A stretch of DNA of 64,000 nt from Gammaproteobacteria bacterium (GTDB taxonomy: Bacteria; Pseudomonadota; Gammaproteobacteria; CAISUE01). The position numbers were made by a program, and so were the translations under genes. Position 1 is the stretch's first letter. Every line of letters begins with the position of its first letter. Below the pieces are notes generated by a model, which ran no database searches, was not told the origin of the DNA, and saw only the letters and a list, made by a program, of their open reading frames with translations. The stretch lies in NCBI GenBank assembly GCA_021156105.1, contig JAJNBD010000008.1, positions 62,001 to 126,000 on the forward strand, given 5' to 3'. Positions 27,001 through 33,800 of the stretch are shown piece after piece.

Positions 27001-27739
27001 GCCAGCTAAAGCACATTTTTCAAGTCTAGGTGCTTTAGATGCTTCGCAGCGACAAGAAGCTGTTGAGCGTCAACAAGAGCAACAGCGTGTTAATCAGCGT
27101 CAGACCGTGGGCGATTATGTCAAATCGGTGGAAGAACAAAGTTGGGATAAGCTAGCAATTTTTTCTCGCGATTTTAAATGGGCAGAACATGAATACTCTC
27201 GTCCGCTGGCAACATTAATTAAAGAGGTTGATTTTCCCGCTAATATTCGTGTGACAAATAATTTTCTTATCACAACGAATCAAGCGGACGTAACACAGTA
27301 TGTGGATTTGTTATTAAAAACGGGCGCTGAAGTATTGGTGGATTTTACAGATGCACAGCATCCGCAATGTCTAATTGTTAGCCAACAAGAAGCAGGCGAA
27401 CTGCGGACCTTGATGCTTGAGCATCTCCATTCATCAAAACCTCTAATGCTGGTTTCTGCTTATCACTCAACTTCGCAAAAACCTTTTCAGTTGACATCAG
27501 ATGTCGCATTAGCAAATCTGCAAAATCCAGCCTATCGATTAGCTATGATGTTAATACGAGTGTTTTTTGCTGAGCCTTATTTAAATCGAGAGCAGGATTT
27601 CCATTTGTTGGAGGATTATATAGCTCAACATAATCCTGATGCTTGGCAGCGCTTTATGGAAGAAAATGCAATAAAACGTGGTACTAGTATAGAGTGGCTT
27701 TTAGAGTTAACTCCAATATGGCAAAAGGCAACATTATAA
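18065..27739 (+). CDS. Giant 3224-residue protein with SF2 helicase/translocase-like module (DUF3638-like)
   Basis: The largest gene in the window, about 365 kDa, uninterrupted. The first ~2150 residues are largely helical, with a coiled coil near 450-475 (YEKQLQQYQQRLQ), and I recognise no domain in them. Residues 2189-2830 carry an ordered set of nucleotide-triphosphatase motifs: Walker A TGDGKTT (Lys2193), a DEMD box (Asp2318-Glu-Met-Asp, in KYLDEMDDILSPMRE), SAT (Ser2650-Ala-Thr, in GVSATAGRLP), a motif V-like FIRGIDMPYPDGAEALVV from 2781, and a motif VI-like QACGRMRRY (Gln2809). This arrangement matches superfamily 2 and the GxGKT...LDEVD layout of DUF3638/DUF3645 giant proteins. No signal peptide or obvious transmembrane anchor. 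No Shine-Dalgarno; extended -10 upstream. Substrate and role unknown; it could be a translocated effector or an internal remodeller. Confidence 0.85.
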   Translation: MWPFDKVKKTAINFYYQLSDRFTQKLEVNTDLKQFSDVLLQPAVPEWHAESGISTNLIDGALTIGQEFLRISMWCLPAQTLQNMYLAVGVAHAAKIATQKLCEYLRSYYQVPIAEDNFVPDLAATITHLVVTLGFQPGNLVAYAKNQLLWGIIAKLGQNSLTKLGATPERAAKTMLLLEAYLNAVGDGVYRKLTSQTRQFITQTDSQQFQIYEIPVGEWSDILSLNPMPARLAKVLTLDGKCDHLMSYQYTGDIKSAWRYETKCPRLTWNQQEVSDYHAVSFHERSPYMNGATLVREEASFHINNKLYHVEYTAGQTIFSETFEGSVETNASLSVDALALTAPLMTALTSYALSRSPLLSLVSFAASVQAQQVEMQTLLPWMTTPEPQMLTSRFSQEIGPKELMNFVADAFNLQTGLEGGHAGSAVGFFMEFLDQLKERLSTLPAEIQAQLAQYEKQLQQYQQRLQVAAEVDREVLVLQGKLQPIFEQSSNNDYDTKALFLPLIANPEFQAFLALRMQQVKELKQGESLLWLMGLKRKTIPGHSVVIQITRIADKFSQAMYQLSIGNTGEGIDIHPKLYTLRDMVYEPLKHTGEYWLAELEKKITDLWCYKIFPHDSYSADALRLPLRNYRGKYRISETREIEYLDENTCAADYQRTILPQISGNCWFRVVELGLAFSGVDFHTPLFRWLLWEFKRQVLIAGFTELQPQENIHRFALEKALRAFTEESKVLKQAHVVSEKEYQHALEMSLKFAKILAVHQKKKPELTQENEPAFKLAPKMLLTQTSLTHQDDFPRGVARPAYPVFQNITPFNLLSQLEKANEFFTLVTASTEGATIIKPVVADLVKQLPMPSVQEDFWDHIPETSIEAVLTELEEFFQRFYVEYQEELNALSRHPYYQEKHKSKISEEVKLLGGVALEYFASHYILQVPYYAIVTKLSYRHPLLKNLVADYGVALHMITGSENMRSYLASYPVSDPELIRSFGRAMYYLEACQKKQALFNYQTPFKFISAMLDTSPDLKVIAAIIESAEFKTVTDFFANHFGASHPALKAYYRWRAAFIYAAMGMPENTYPAAFRVEGFVYIPVKLGQIGTNEAGFSLATQISSPEGLRLEQWEETIFVTPPYVKNLGLPFGSERPENTLMLDLNRESTASELAYSLRLALHKMQVSDRLQLPRLLNLLKSYTETLENPMLLDYLSVCLLEVGNDFVSTNTEYAGLLTQELRLNHFFAEDFVAFLQKSLNTYSKNKRHLPIYLQLIYWASVLHQNIVYIQNHHVEQHLIQPLADLKEMFVQHISYIETNIHQEVLTLQEIFALRMHQQLLFVHEENIQALLRQEFLQQARLQVLSLEGATVDRIIESQKSQRHYQYYLRLVREELNIDRVKISEEAYQIILPDAKAQDFRVDTKNRDCYTTGVHEFCFDSGHLTRRHLPLGKLPSSVTGHQDYRLFFAQLNPHLTNPPTSWNGVLVFEKGSYRILQYLPVTAAGAAALPQTLEEKFRRHDNLIIQTRAQEKWLEFLPTRLIESFLPLALRRNYQHFRVIEESDSHKAVLWLKSQDGRQNFVAHCTEAETLIWPADDNFVVNGTLLKNEVLPTLRHLFEHSADEILFNENQVFIPYFDLVFQRKSNDVVCVNRHLLNYIVDPDQLLPQVNFNRFNQYLKLRDPEGKIQVIIGKQPIRLVGHRQAPDFIQLGLLGRTPASYFVYFVDEFGRLDSLDPAAKIQLVMIHIAEGNVFEARRLLLACQQDYPLHSAETLEKIKELSVQGVFSMNYQPEVLALRLLGLYLVQENGGIEVSFFSLEFFPYIYQHYLATLHVLVPEFQLTLIQESLLLKLYFEQLDIAAKESAKRISALGIKVEPQTKHYMSARFLPPAFIVQRYRQIQDMLNESASEHQQIVVKCMPTHISMAEIPGADSFREEPRKKTSAPLMEKSPVDFQIPFQEIFEKHFSVYQAQRLSDTSFPLVIPAGSLAEQLLQRPLAKEIWQRFERSYDAFAHSKKSVYTLTSSVEALSRDLYAQLAQDQKVIEMCFERMASLAKISTSDCYIPAKTEYDLQVLLGMRPQLGMGDFIYLFNQYDLAKYQEKFPALSGSELERLVTETANFILYRNRIQQTKQILSKLHHLPSEGTPQFQELSQELGSLLERQRQYPFDDAKVHKKMVFELLEEILLRPRQSLMHEHLTAEEDRFFQAITGDGKTTYWGLLLESLDETSILIVKASLFDSTLFKLRTQLNRVGRAVGVFNFSPTSDIHKVLTHFKQALMRQEPIVTTFESIQYLREMYVMAEWQIQAQEFQAGKKLTSPELEAYRELWALLEKHRKYLDEMDDILSPMRELKLTYGQPERLADYFWTIPEKFIQSFMQDAEVNQLLREHEGRSVSFYDQVGLFQLNDEEFYQHVLKPVLIKKYVEQFVARFVGSSLSQFLQERQQTLIDYLLDNPLQVKTGLNELLEFLHEDLQEELALVKGLLNTALPFCLSQKNGKDYGRFYKKLETTEGVTIQTFPDATIAQPREDTEPLGEKTFFKIPLISITFSVLDHYINGLDEDELLKLFQALKNDADAQRAQMPHGDIETPVEKLFRSWLSEQARLVLQGKNALTQLDLTDPMHLSQLKLAFAHQQEVINYFLNRFTINELRLYPWEFFSGAHDLPENARGVSATAGRLPDHYEKVLHPEILGEELHYLLQPHNLPINIISKFSPEILLHHWLEQIKEGRTVLIDTAGVLTVPNIETAQWLLDHTDPAQVDAIVFVNDVEGNAQRMVLYRHDLMPHVLSKKLPKNAIAFHSNPFIRGIDMPYPDGAEALVVLKKLSFETFVQACGRMRRYTRELVEMLNSSRLQHGHGLRSVIDQQTSHEIREFLNLPEHEVIHLQHVLVWIILHEVREEESLEMTAASQALEAVPKQSGFRALRSGLFHSPEARQLALQANARKTTLKARESFASPAVLEDTQQHFSQQAEILSQRYADIQTPSDEEILRKRLRIVQKSSLPAKAHFSSLGALDASQRQEAVERQQEQQRVNQRQTVGDYVKSVEEQSWDKLAIFSRDFKWAEHEYSRPLATLIKEVDFPANIRVTNNFLITTNQADVTQYVDLLLKTGAEVLVDFTDAQHPQCLIVSQQEAGELRTLMLEHLHSSKPLMLVSAYHSTSQKPFQLTSDVALANLQNPAYRLAMMLIRVFFAEPYLNREQDFHLLEDYIAQHNPDAWQRFMEENAIKRGTSIEWLLELTPIWQKATL

Positions 27740-28301
27740 GTTAAGTGAAGCTGGTTTGTGGGTTACCATCAGTGTGGCATGGTTGGAATATTGGCAATGG
27801 CCATTCTTGATGGAAGTTATCATTAAAATGGCTTTTGCCTTTTCAAGAAGCAGTATTAGAAGGAGAGCTTGAAATACATTGGGATTGTGTGATTCACAAA
27901 GATCCGTTCAATTTTCTTAAGGCCAAGTATGTCTGATAATTGGCTAATTGGATCCTCTCTTTATCGAATTCATGAACAATCGTCAATCACCATATCATGA
28001 TAAATTCCAGGAGCTATTAGACAGGTGTTCATTTGAATCCTATCGCCTAGAATAGGTCGTTTGAGGTTTTTTGTTTTGGTGTTGTAACCCTTATTCCCAA
28101 AGGGGATATTCTTCAGTGTTATCCTTGGGTAATTCAATCCTGGCAAGGGTTTAAGATGTATTTACTGTGAAGTGGCCTGGACGTTTGTTGACATTTATTT
28201 TTACCCCTATTGATAAAAAAAAATATACCAGATATATTGTTCGATAACCAAGCTAATAAAGTTTGGCGATTAAAACTAACAAATAAGAAAGGAAAATTTT
28301 T
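27740..28301. other. Long spacer with decayed coding traces
   Basis: About 560 bases without an intact gene. One stop-interrupted plus-strand frame near 27800-27935 (WLLPFQEAVLEGELEIHWD) looks like the worn end of an old gene, but I cannot assign it. The promoter of the 28302 gene lies at the right end. Confidence 0.4.
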
Positions 28302-28730
28302 ATGAAAATAATACCGTTACTTTTTGCAAGCTTGCTAACTTCTACTGCATTTGCAGCATCAGAGCCAAATGCATTTCTTGATAGCTATAAAGTAAAATGT
28401 CCTCTGCCGAGTGAAATCGAGCTGACTTTGGGTCATTTAAGTGCATCTTCAGAGGAAACAAGAACAAGCTCTGAGGGGCAAGTTGAAAAATCATGGGTAA
28501 TTTTTTTAAACGCTACAGAAACAAAGGTTGATGGTATTGCCTTTTCTGGTCTTCCTGCACAAGCAGTGAGTTCTAACGGTAAAACAACGGTTGAATGCGG
28601 TTATAAATATCAAGACGGCAAAATTTTTATCATGAAAGCGGGGGTTAACGCCTTAATGACCAATGTAGAAAAGCAAACACAGGATGAAGTGATTTTTAAA
28701 GCTGCTAGCGGTGCACATCCGACTGCTTAA
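28302..28730 (+). CDS. Small secreted protein of unknown function
   Basis: 142 residues with a good Sec signal peptide (MKIIPLLFASLLTSTAFAA), mature part starting SEPNAF. Two cysteines (KVKCPLP and TVECGYKY) could form one disulfide. The mature domain looks like a small beta-rich fold. Ribosome-binding site AAAGGAAAA precedes the ATG and a perfect hairpin terminator follows, so it is a monocistronic unit. No family recognised. Confidence 0.8.
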   Translation: MKIIPLLFASLLTSTAFAASEPNAFLDSYKVKCPLPSEIELTLGHLSASSEETRTSSEGQVEKSWVIFLNATETKVDGIAFSGLPAQAVSSNGKTTVECGYKYQDGKIFIMKAGVNALMTNVEKQTQDEVIFKAASGAHPTA

Positions 28731-28751
28731 AGCTCCTTTATATAAAATTTT

Positions 28752-28775
28752 AACTCTGGGGGCTGCCCCAGAGTT
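28752..28775 (+). terminator. Intrinsic terminator-like hairpin
   Basis: AACTCTGGGG, loop GCTG, CCCCAGAGTT: perfect 10-bp stem 22 bases after the stop at 28730, followed by a T-containing but not T-only stretch. Confidence 0.7.
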
Positions 28776-29035
28776 ATTGGTATTTTCTGGTTGCGTGTAA
28801 GTAACTGATGCCGCTCATCATTCATGCTTAAATCCATGTAGGCGTCCCAGCATTTTTTTGCTTGACGAGTGTTTGAAATAGTCCTCTAAAAATTGGTAAG
28901 CGCGTTCTTGGGTAATATCAAATACTTAATACTTTCTTAAATTGTAAAACTTCACGATATAACGTTTTTTCTTGTCAGAGAGGTGTTTGTTGGTGCGAAT
29001 AATCTCAAGGTTTAAGTAAAGGTTTATATAAATAG
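28776..29035 (-). other. Decayed minus-strand coding trace
   Basis: On the minus strand a broken frame reads DITQERAYQFLEDYFKHSSSKK, followed by a stop, with a related frame downstream. It looks like the vestige of a gene, perhaps a transposase, but I cannot name it. Confidence 0.3.
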
Positions 29036-29065
29036 TTGACAAATACAACGATTGTATTGTACAAT
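29036..29065 (+). promoter_or_regulatory. Promoter with overlapping MarR-type operator
   Basis: Perfect -35 TTGACA (29036-29041), 18-base spacer, -10 TACAAT (29060-29065). The -10 box is embedded in a perfect 10-base palindrome ATTGTACAAT (29056-29065), flanked by further ACAA/TTGT half-sites (ACAACGATTGT before, TTTGTTTGT after). A MarR-family gene is second in the operon, so this is the likely autorepression site. Confidence 0.75.
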
Positions 29066-29097
29066 TTGTTTGTCGATATAAATTGAGGAAAAAAATA

Positions 29098-29532
29098 ATG
29101 AAAAAGTATTCGTTTGCAAGAATGTTGTTAATTTTTCTATTTTGTTTTTCACGCTTGTCTTATGCAGATATAGCGCTTGATCAAAATGCTGAGCTGGTTA
29201 AAGGTGCTGTCCACGATATATGGGTGAATCATGAGGTCGATAAAATTGATCACTATTATGCTAGTGATTTTCGGGGGTGTGAAGAGGCGGATTGCTTTAA
29301 TAGGGAGCAGTTGAAGGCATATGTCAAAGAAGATGAAAAAGAATATATGACAAGAAGTATAGGAATTAATGACATGGTCATTAACGGTGACAAAATTGCG
29401 GCTAGAATGACGATAAATGCCGTAAATAAGAAAACACAGAAGCCCGTAACCTCCTATGCGATAGCGATCTATCAGGTTCGTGATCAAAAAATTGCTCAGC
29501 TATGGTTGGCGGCAGAGCCCTCATTGGTATAA
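29098..29532 (+). CDS. Secreted SnoaL/NTF2-like protein, first gene of the marR operon
   Basis: 144 residues with a signal peptide (FARMLLIFLFCFSRLSYA). The mature part has the NTF2-like/SnoaL feel: AVHDIWVNHEVDKIDHYYASDFRG (ketosteroid-isomerase-like helix), a short loop with two cysteines (GCEEADCF), then strands INDMVINGDKIAARMTINAV and YAIAIYQVRDQKIAQLWLAAEP. Start at 29098 because GAGG lies nine bases upstream; the TTG at 29083 is too close to the promoter. Ends 10 bases before marR. Its role with a multidrug-type efflux pump is unknown; a periplasmic ligand-binding or decoy role is speculation. Confidence 0.75.
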   Translation: MKKYSFARMLLIFLFCFSRLSYADIALDQNAELVKGAVHDIWVNHEVDKIDHYYASDFRGCEEADCFNREQLKAYVKEDEKEYMTRSIGINDMVINGDKIAARMTINAVNKKTQKPVTSYAIAIYQVRDQKIAQLWLAAEPSLV

Positions 29533-29542
29533 GAGGAATTTT

Positions 29543-29983
29543 ATGAGTTTTAAGATTGAGAATTCTATTCCACACCAGCTGCATCTACTGCATCGATTAA
29601 AAAGGCAGCTGGCCGACCGCGAAATGAAAAAGCTAGGTTTGACACGTTCGCAATGGCAAACTTTAGGTTGGCTTGCTGCCTTAGGCAATGATTGCACTCA
29701 ACAAGAGTTATTAAAAGCAACAGAATTTGATCGCGCACAATTGGCAAGGTTGCTAGATGCATTTGAAAAGCAAAATATTATTCAGCGAAAAGAAATGCCT
29801 GAGGATCGTCGCTTGCTTGTGATTACTTTAACGAATAAAGGCAATGCGCTATTGGAAAAAGTTAAAAACGCTATACAGTTTGAAGCAGAGGTGATGTTAA
29901 GAAATTTCACGACGCAAGAAAAGAAAACATTAGATAAATTCTTTAACCAGCTAGCTGAAAATATTACAAAGGAATTAAAATGA
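29543..29983 (+). CDS. MarR-family transcriptional regulator
   Basis: 147-residue winged-helix repressor. HTH region LTRSQWQTLGWLAALGNDCTQQELLKATEFDRAQLARLLDAFEKQ is followed by the wing with the family hallmark MPEDRRLLVITLTNKG. Probably a dimer that releases DNA on binding small phenolic or lipophilic ligands. Start at 29543 is fixed by AGAGG six bases upstream. It overlaps the downstream transporter by four bases (ATGA), so the two are coupled; its operator is likely the palindrome at 29056. Confidence 0.92.
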   Translation: MSFKIENSIPHQLHLLHRLKRQLADREMKKLGLTRSQWQTLGWLAALGNDCTQQELLKATEFDRAQLARLLDAFEKQNIIQRKEMPEDRRLLVITLTNKGNALLEKVKNAIQFEAEVMLRNFTTQEKKTLDKFFNQLAENITKELK

Positions 29984-31176
29984 ACCCGTTAAAGTTTAGC
30001 AAAATCCAAATTTTGTTATATGTGTTATTAACCATTCCAATTGCGGGTATGAGCATTGATATTTATGTTCCCTCGTTGCCATCAGTATTATATTTTTTTC
30101 ACACAACGCCAGTGTTGGTAAAGTGGACCTTGTCCATTTTTTTATTAGGTCACGCAACTTCACAACTTTTATGGGGGCCTTTGTCGGATAGTGTTGGCAG
30201 AAGAAAAGTATTATTGTTTTGCATTAGTTTATTTGTTGTGGCAAGTTTTTTAGCAGCACAGGCACAATCTATTCATGCTTTGTTAATATTAAGGTTAATT
30301 CAGGGGTTTGGCACGGGTGGGTTAAGTACGCTTTCTCGTGCTATCTTAAGTGATACTTTTGAAGGCGCGGAACGCAAAAAAGCTATTACCTATATGGCAA
30401 CAGCTTGGGGTATAGGGCCTATTATTGCACCTGCAATTGGCGGCTATCTGCAAACTTATTTTGGTTGGCAGGCGAACTTTTATTTATTGGCAGCTTACAT
30501 GCTAGTGAATTTAACGATTGCTTTTTTCTTTTTCCCAGAAACCAATTTTAAGAAACATGCTTTCCATTTTTCAACCATTAGAAATAATTTTAAACTTGTT
30601 CTAAGTCATCTGGTATTTATTAATATCATTATTATCTTAGCAATGGGGTATTCTGTAAGCATTTTATTTAATGTGGTAGGGCCTTTTTTAGTGCAAGTGG
30701 TCTATCATTTTAGCTCACTACACTATGGTTATTTGGCTTTAGCATTAGGACTGGTTTTCTTTTCAGGAAATCTTTTAAATCGTTTTCTCATTGTACGCTT
30801 TTCTTTAAATGAACTATTAACGACCAGTATTTTATTAATTGGTTTTGGTAGTATATTGATGCTTGTTTTAGCGCTACTGGGTTTCAATAATATTTATGCT
30901 TTAGTCATTCCAACAGCTATTGTCTTTTTTGCAAGTGCTATTTCTGGTTCCAATGCCATGGCGTACTCCGCGATGTTATTTCCAGAAATCGCTGGTGCAG
31001 CAAGTGCCGTCATGGGTTCTGCATTTGTATTGCTTACCGCCATCATTTCTGCTCTTGGCGGCTTATTAAAGGCGCATCATATTTTGCCGCTGGCGATAAG
31101 TTATTTAGTTTTCTTTATGGTCGCTATGATTAGCTTGCGCTTGATTCATGCGCGATCTGATTCTAATTCCCATTAA
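29980..31176 (+). CDS. MFS multidrug efflux transporter, Bcr/CflA type
   Basis: 398 residues, 12 predicted membrane helices, drug/H+ antiporter in the inner membrane. The N-terminal helix with YVPSLPSV and the motif A loop GPLSDSVGRRKVLL are typical of the Bcr/CflA (DHA1) group, as is the motif C-like GWGIGPIIAPAIGGYL in helix 5. Coupled to marR by a four-base overlap, so induced by the regulator's ligand. Substrate cannot be read from sequence. Confidence 0.92.
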   Translation: MNPLKFSKIQILLYVLLTIPIAGMSIDIYVPSLPSVLYFFHTTPVLVKWTLSIFLLGHATSQLLWGPLSDSVGRRKVLLFCISLFVVASFLAAQAQSIHALLILRLIQGFGTGGLSTLSRAILSDTFEGAERKKAITYMATAWGIGPIIAPAIGGYLQTYFGWQANFYLLAAYMLVNLTIAFFFFPETNFKKHAFHFSTIRNNFKLVLSHLVFINIIIILAMGYSVSILFNVVGPFLVQVVYHFSSLHYGYLALALGLVFFSGNLLNRFLIVRFSLNELLTTSILLIGFGSILMLVLALLGFNNIYALVIPTAIVFFASAISGSNAMAYSAMLFPEIAGAASAVMGSAFVLLTAIISALGGLLKAHHILPLAISYLVFFMVAMISLRLIHARSDSNSH

Positions 31177-31498
31177 ATAAATTCTTTGCTTAATAAATCG
31201 AAGTTAAAAGCTTACATCTTCAAGTATGTTGGGTGTATTTACTAAAGAAATTTAGTGTGATGAGCTAAGAAAATTGGTTATAAGAAATTTATTGCAATTG
31301 GTTTTATATTGGGGTAGGCAATATAAATTATCGATAAAATATAGCCTGTTTGTTTAAGAAGCGCTTTTCTCTAGAAGAATGAATATTTAATTCATGGCGT
31401 AAGAGTTATTTTTAAAATTCTATTCTCCCCTAACTCAGTGTCGCCACGCGGCCAATTAACGGCAATAAAATTTTGTTGTTACCCAAAATGTTTAGCCC
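31177..31498. other. Spacer, no gene seen
   Basis: About 320 AT-rich bases without open frames; I see neither a terminator for the efflux operon nor repeats. Confidence 0.4.
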
Positions 31499-31507
31499 TG
31501 TTATAAT
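31499..31507 (+). promoter_or_regulatory. Extended -10 promoter
   Basis: TGTTATAAT, a perfect extended -10, 34 bases before the ATG at 31541; the same type of promoter stands before the giant gene at 18065. Confidence 0.55.
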
Positions 31508-31540
31508 GGCTAAGTTTAAATTCTATTATTTATAATCGTC

Positions 31541-33706
31541 ATGCTTAAATCTAAAAAGACAAATACTCTACATGCATCTTTTAAACCTACAACTGCAGAA
31601 CAATTAATAGAGATAAAGCAGCTACACAACGAAATATTAGATTTGTGCCGCCAACTTAATCGTCCTCTTAGCGCTGCAATTAGCATTTTGGCATTTCCTT
31701 TCTTAGTAGATTTGGTTTTTCTTAATAAAAGCGCGATGTTTTATGGAGCTGCAGCTAAGCTTACTTCATCCTTAGGTTTACATACTCTCTTGCCGAATAC
31801 AAATCCTTCAGTATATCAGGAGGCAATTGGGCCACTTGCAGAAGCACTTGATAAAGATCTTCTTGTTACCTCTTGGAAAGAAAGCGGTATGCAAGTAACA
31901 CTTAAAGAACACTTAAGTCCATTTGACGCGCTTATGGAGGCAAGAGTCTCTAATCTACATGTCGTGTTAAAAAAATGGTTTGAAAAAACGAAATTTGCTC
32001 TTGTTAATTCCGATGTTATTGATAAAGCGTCTAGCCTTGTGGGCTCTTTACCTTCACAACCAAAATATAGTGAAATTTATCAAGCCGCTTATGAAATGCT
32101 GGAACTTTATAAAGCAGACCTTGAAAATACCTCCCATTTGCTTACAGATTCTGTTCACTTTATATTATCATCAGCGAAGATATTGCGAGCTGTTTTATTT
32201 TTTGCCAGTATAACAACAGGTGTGCTTGGTGAAAAATTTATTTTAGATCCAATTTTATTAAGGTTTTGGCACGGTCGTGAATGGATTTCCCGTGATCCTA
32301 GTTTGGCTTTTACACAGCACCAATATGATTATGCGGATGCTCAAAGAGAAATAGAAAAACTAAAAAAAGCGGTTGGTGCTTTGCGTGCAAAAGCAGCGCC
32401 TTATAAAAACATTGCTAGGGTAGCTTTTGCTATTGCTACACCTGTAGCTGTTATAAAATTAATCACTTGGAGCGGAGTGTCAGCGTATAGTGCGCTGACT
32501 TATTTGGCCATTACCGCAACCGCTACAAAAGATGCTATTGCTGATTTTAAAGCATGGCGCCAAGAAAAAAATTTACAGAAAGATTTCAGTCATTTTTTTC
32601 GCCTTTTAAATTTAGTTTACCTCGGCGATTGGTCAGGCGTGAAAGGTAATACTATTGGAAATAGTTATTTTTATATCACGACATCAAAATTTGAAAAACT
32701 TTCTGCTGATGCAACTGCTTACACGCTAGAATACTGCTTAATAAAGCATGGCATTATTCCTCAATATCGTCGAGGAAATTACCTTGTTATTTCAGGTAAT
32801 GCACTTTTAAATGAAAAAAATGCGGCTGAAATTTCTACGCATTTTAAACAAACGATCACACGATTAAACCAAATAAAGGCTTTGCATCAGCAGCTACGAA
32901 TACTTATTAAAAAGCTAGCGATAAGTGATAATTTATTGGTTTTCCCCCAACATGACCAAAATGATTTGCCTATTAGGTGTTTTCAAGTTTTCATGCCTCA
33001 GCCAATTATTGACCTTAATCGCCAATTGTTCTTGGATGGTTTTACTTCGCCAGGAAACAAAGTTTCATTTAAAGCTGCGGGAATAATTATTGAAGGATAT
33101 GCGCCTCTTGAAAAAGAACTTTTTGCCAAATTAATAGCTGAAGTTCGAGTCCCAGCTGCAGCTGTCTCACTTTCATCGATTTCGGCTTTGTCTGATGAGC
33201 CCATTCCCCGCAGGCAGCGACCTAAAAAAGTAAAAGCTTCGGAGCTAGCAGAAGCAATGGATGGTGAACAAATCTCTCAAGAAAGCGCAGATATTTTGCC
33301 CCAGAAAATTTATTGGCGTAAGCAATGGTATGCCCTTGATGATCGCTCTTGTCCTTTACATCCGTTACTGCCTTTTAGAAGTACGCATGGCCGCCACTTT
33401 GTCACTTCTGAATTAAGTTCAGAGGATATGCCTAAAGGTACTTCTGCTGAAGAGTTTGTGAGGATCGAAAGAGTTTTTCAGCAAAGCCAATTAGGCGCTA
33501 AAGGGCAGGGCTGCAAATATGTAAAAGGGATGTATTTAAAATCAAAACAAGGCGAATTAAAAGAAGCTTCTCTTAAATATAGATTTTTTGGTGCTCATGG
33601 TTTTGGTGATAGTCGCGCACTTGCTTATGCGGAGCAGGCAAAATCCGAGCAAGGGGAAAACTTGATAGTGCATGTCGTATCAGCTTTATCTCGACATGCG
33701 CATTAA
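31541..33706 (+). CDS. Large protein with membrane segments, effector candidate
   Basis: 721 residues. Hydrophobic stretches near 45-62 (ISILAFPFLVDLVFLN), 200-235 (ILRAVLFFASITTGVLG) and 285-325 (IARVAFAIATPVAVIKLI ... YSALTYLAITATA) suggest three or four membrane-inserting helices, separated by coiled coil (YADAQREIEKLKKAVGALRAKA). The C-terminal third is soluble and ends with charged segments. No catalytic motif recognised. No Shine-Dalgarno is visible; an extended -10 promoter lies upstream. The design resembles membrane-targeted Legionellales effectors, which is inference only. Confidence 0.75.
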   Translation: MLKSKKTNTLHASFKPTTAEQLIEIKQLHNEILDLCRQLNRPLSAAISILAFPFLVDLVFLNKSAMFYGAAAKLTSSLGLHTLLPNTNPSVYQEAIGPLAEALDKDLLVTSWKESGMQVTLKEHLSPFDALMEARVSNLHVVLKKWFEKTKFALVNSDVIDKASSLVGSLPSQPKYSEIYQAAYEMLELYKADLENTSHLLTDSVHFILSSAKILRAVLFFASITTGVLGEKFILDPILLRFWHGREWISRDPSLAFTQHQYDYADAQREIEKLKKAVGALRAKAAPYKNIARVAFAIATPVAVIKLITWSGVSAYSALTYLAITATATKDAIADFKAWRQEKNLQKDFSHFFRLLNLVYLGDWSGVKGNTIGNSYFYITTSKFEKLSADATAYTLEYCLIKHGIIPQYRRGNYLVISGNALLNEKNAAEISTHFKQTITRLNQIKALHQQLRILIKKLAISDNLLVFPQHDQNDLPIRCFQVFMPQPIIDLNRQLFLDGFTSPGNKVSFKAAGIIIEGYAPLEKELFAKLIAEVRVPAAAVSLSSISALSDEPIPRRQRPKKVKASELAEAMDGEQISQESADILPQKIYWRKQWYALDDRSCPLHPLLPFRSTHGRHFVTSELSSEDMPKGTSAEEFVRIERVFQQSQLGAKGQGCKYVKGMYLKSKQGELKEASLKYRFFGAHGFGDSRALAYAEQAKSEQGENLIVHVVSALSRHAH

Positions 33707-33800
33707 TAAAAGCTCGTTGTTAATGCAATTATCAGCCAAAAGTAGATAAAAAAGTTAACTTTTTCTATTGGTTGATATGGTAATTGAGAAGAAAGCAATT

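Noticed and set aside
29149..29487. 112-codon minus-strand frame opposite the NTF2-like gene
   Set aside because: Opposite-strand shadow; the plus-strand gene has signal peptide, ribosome-binding site and operon context.
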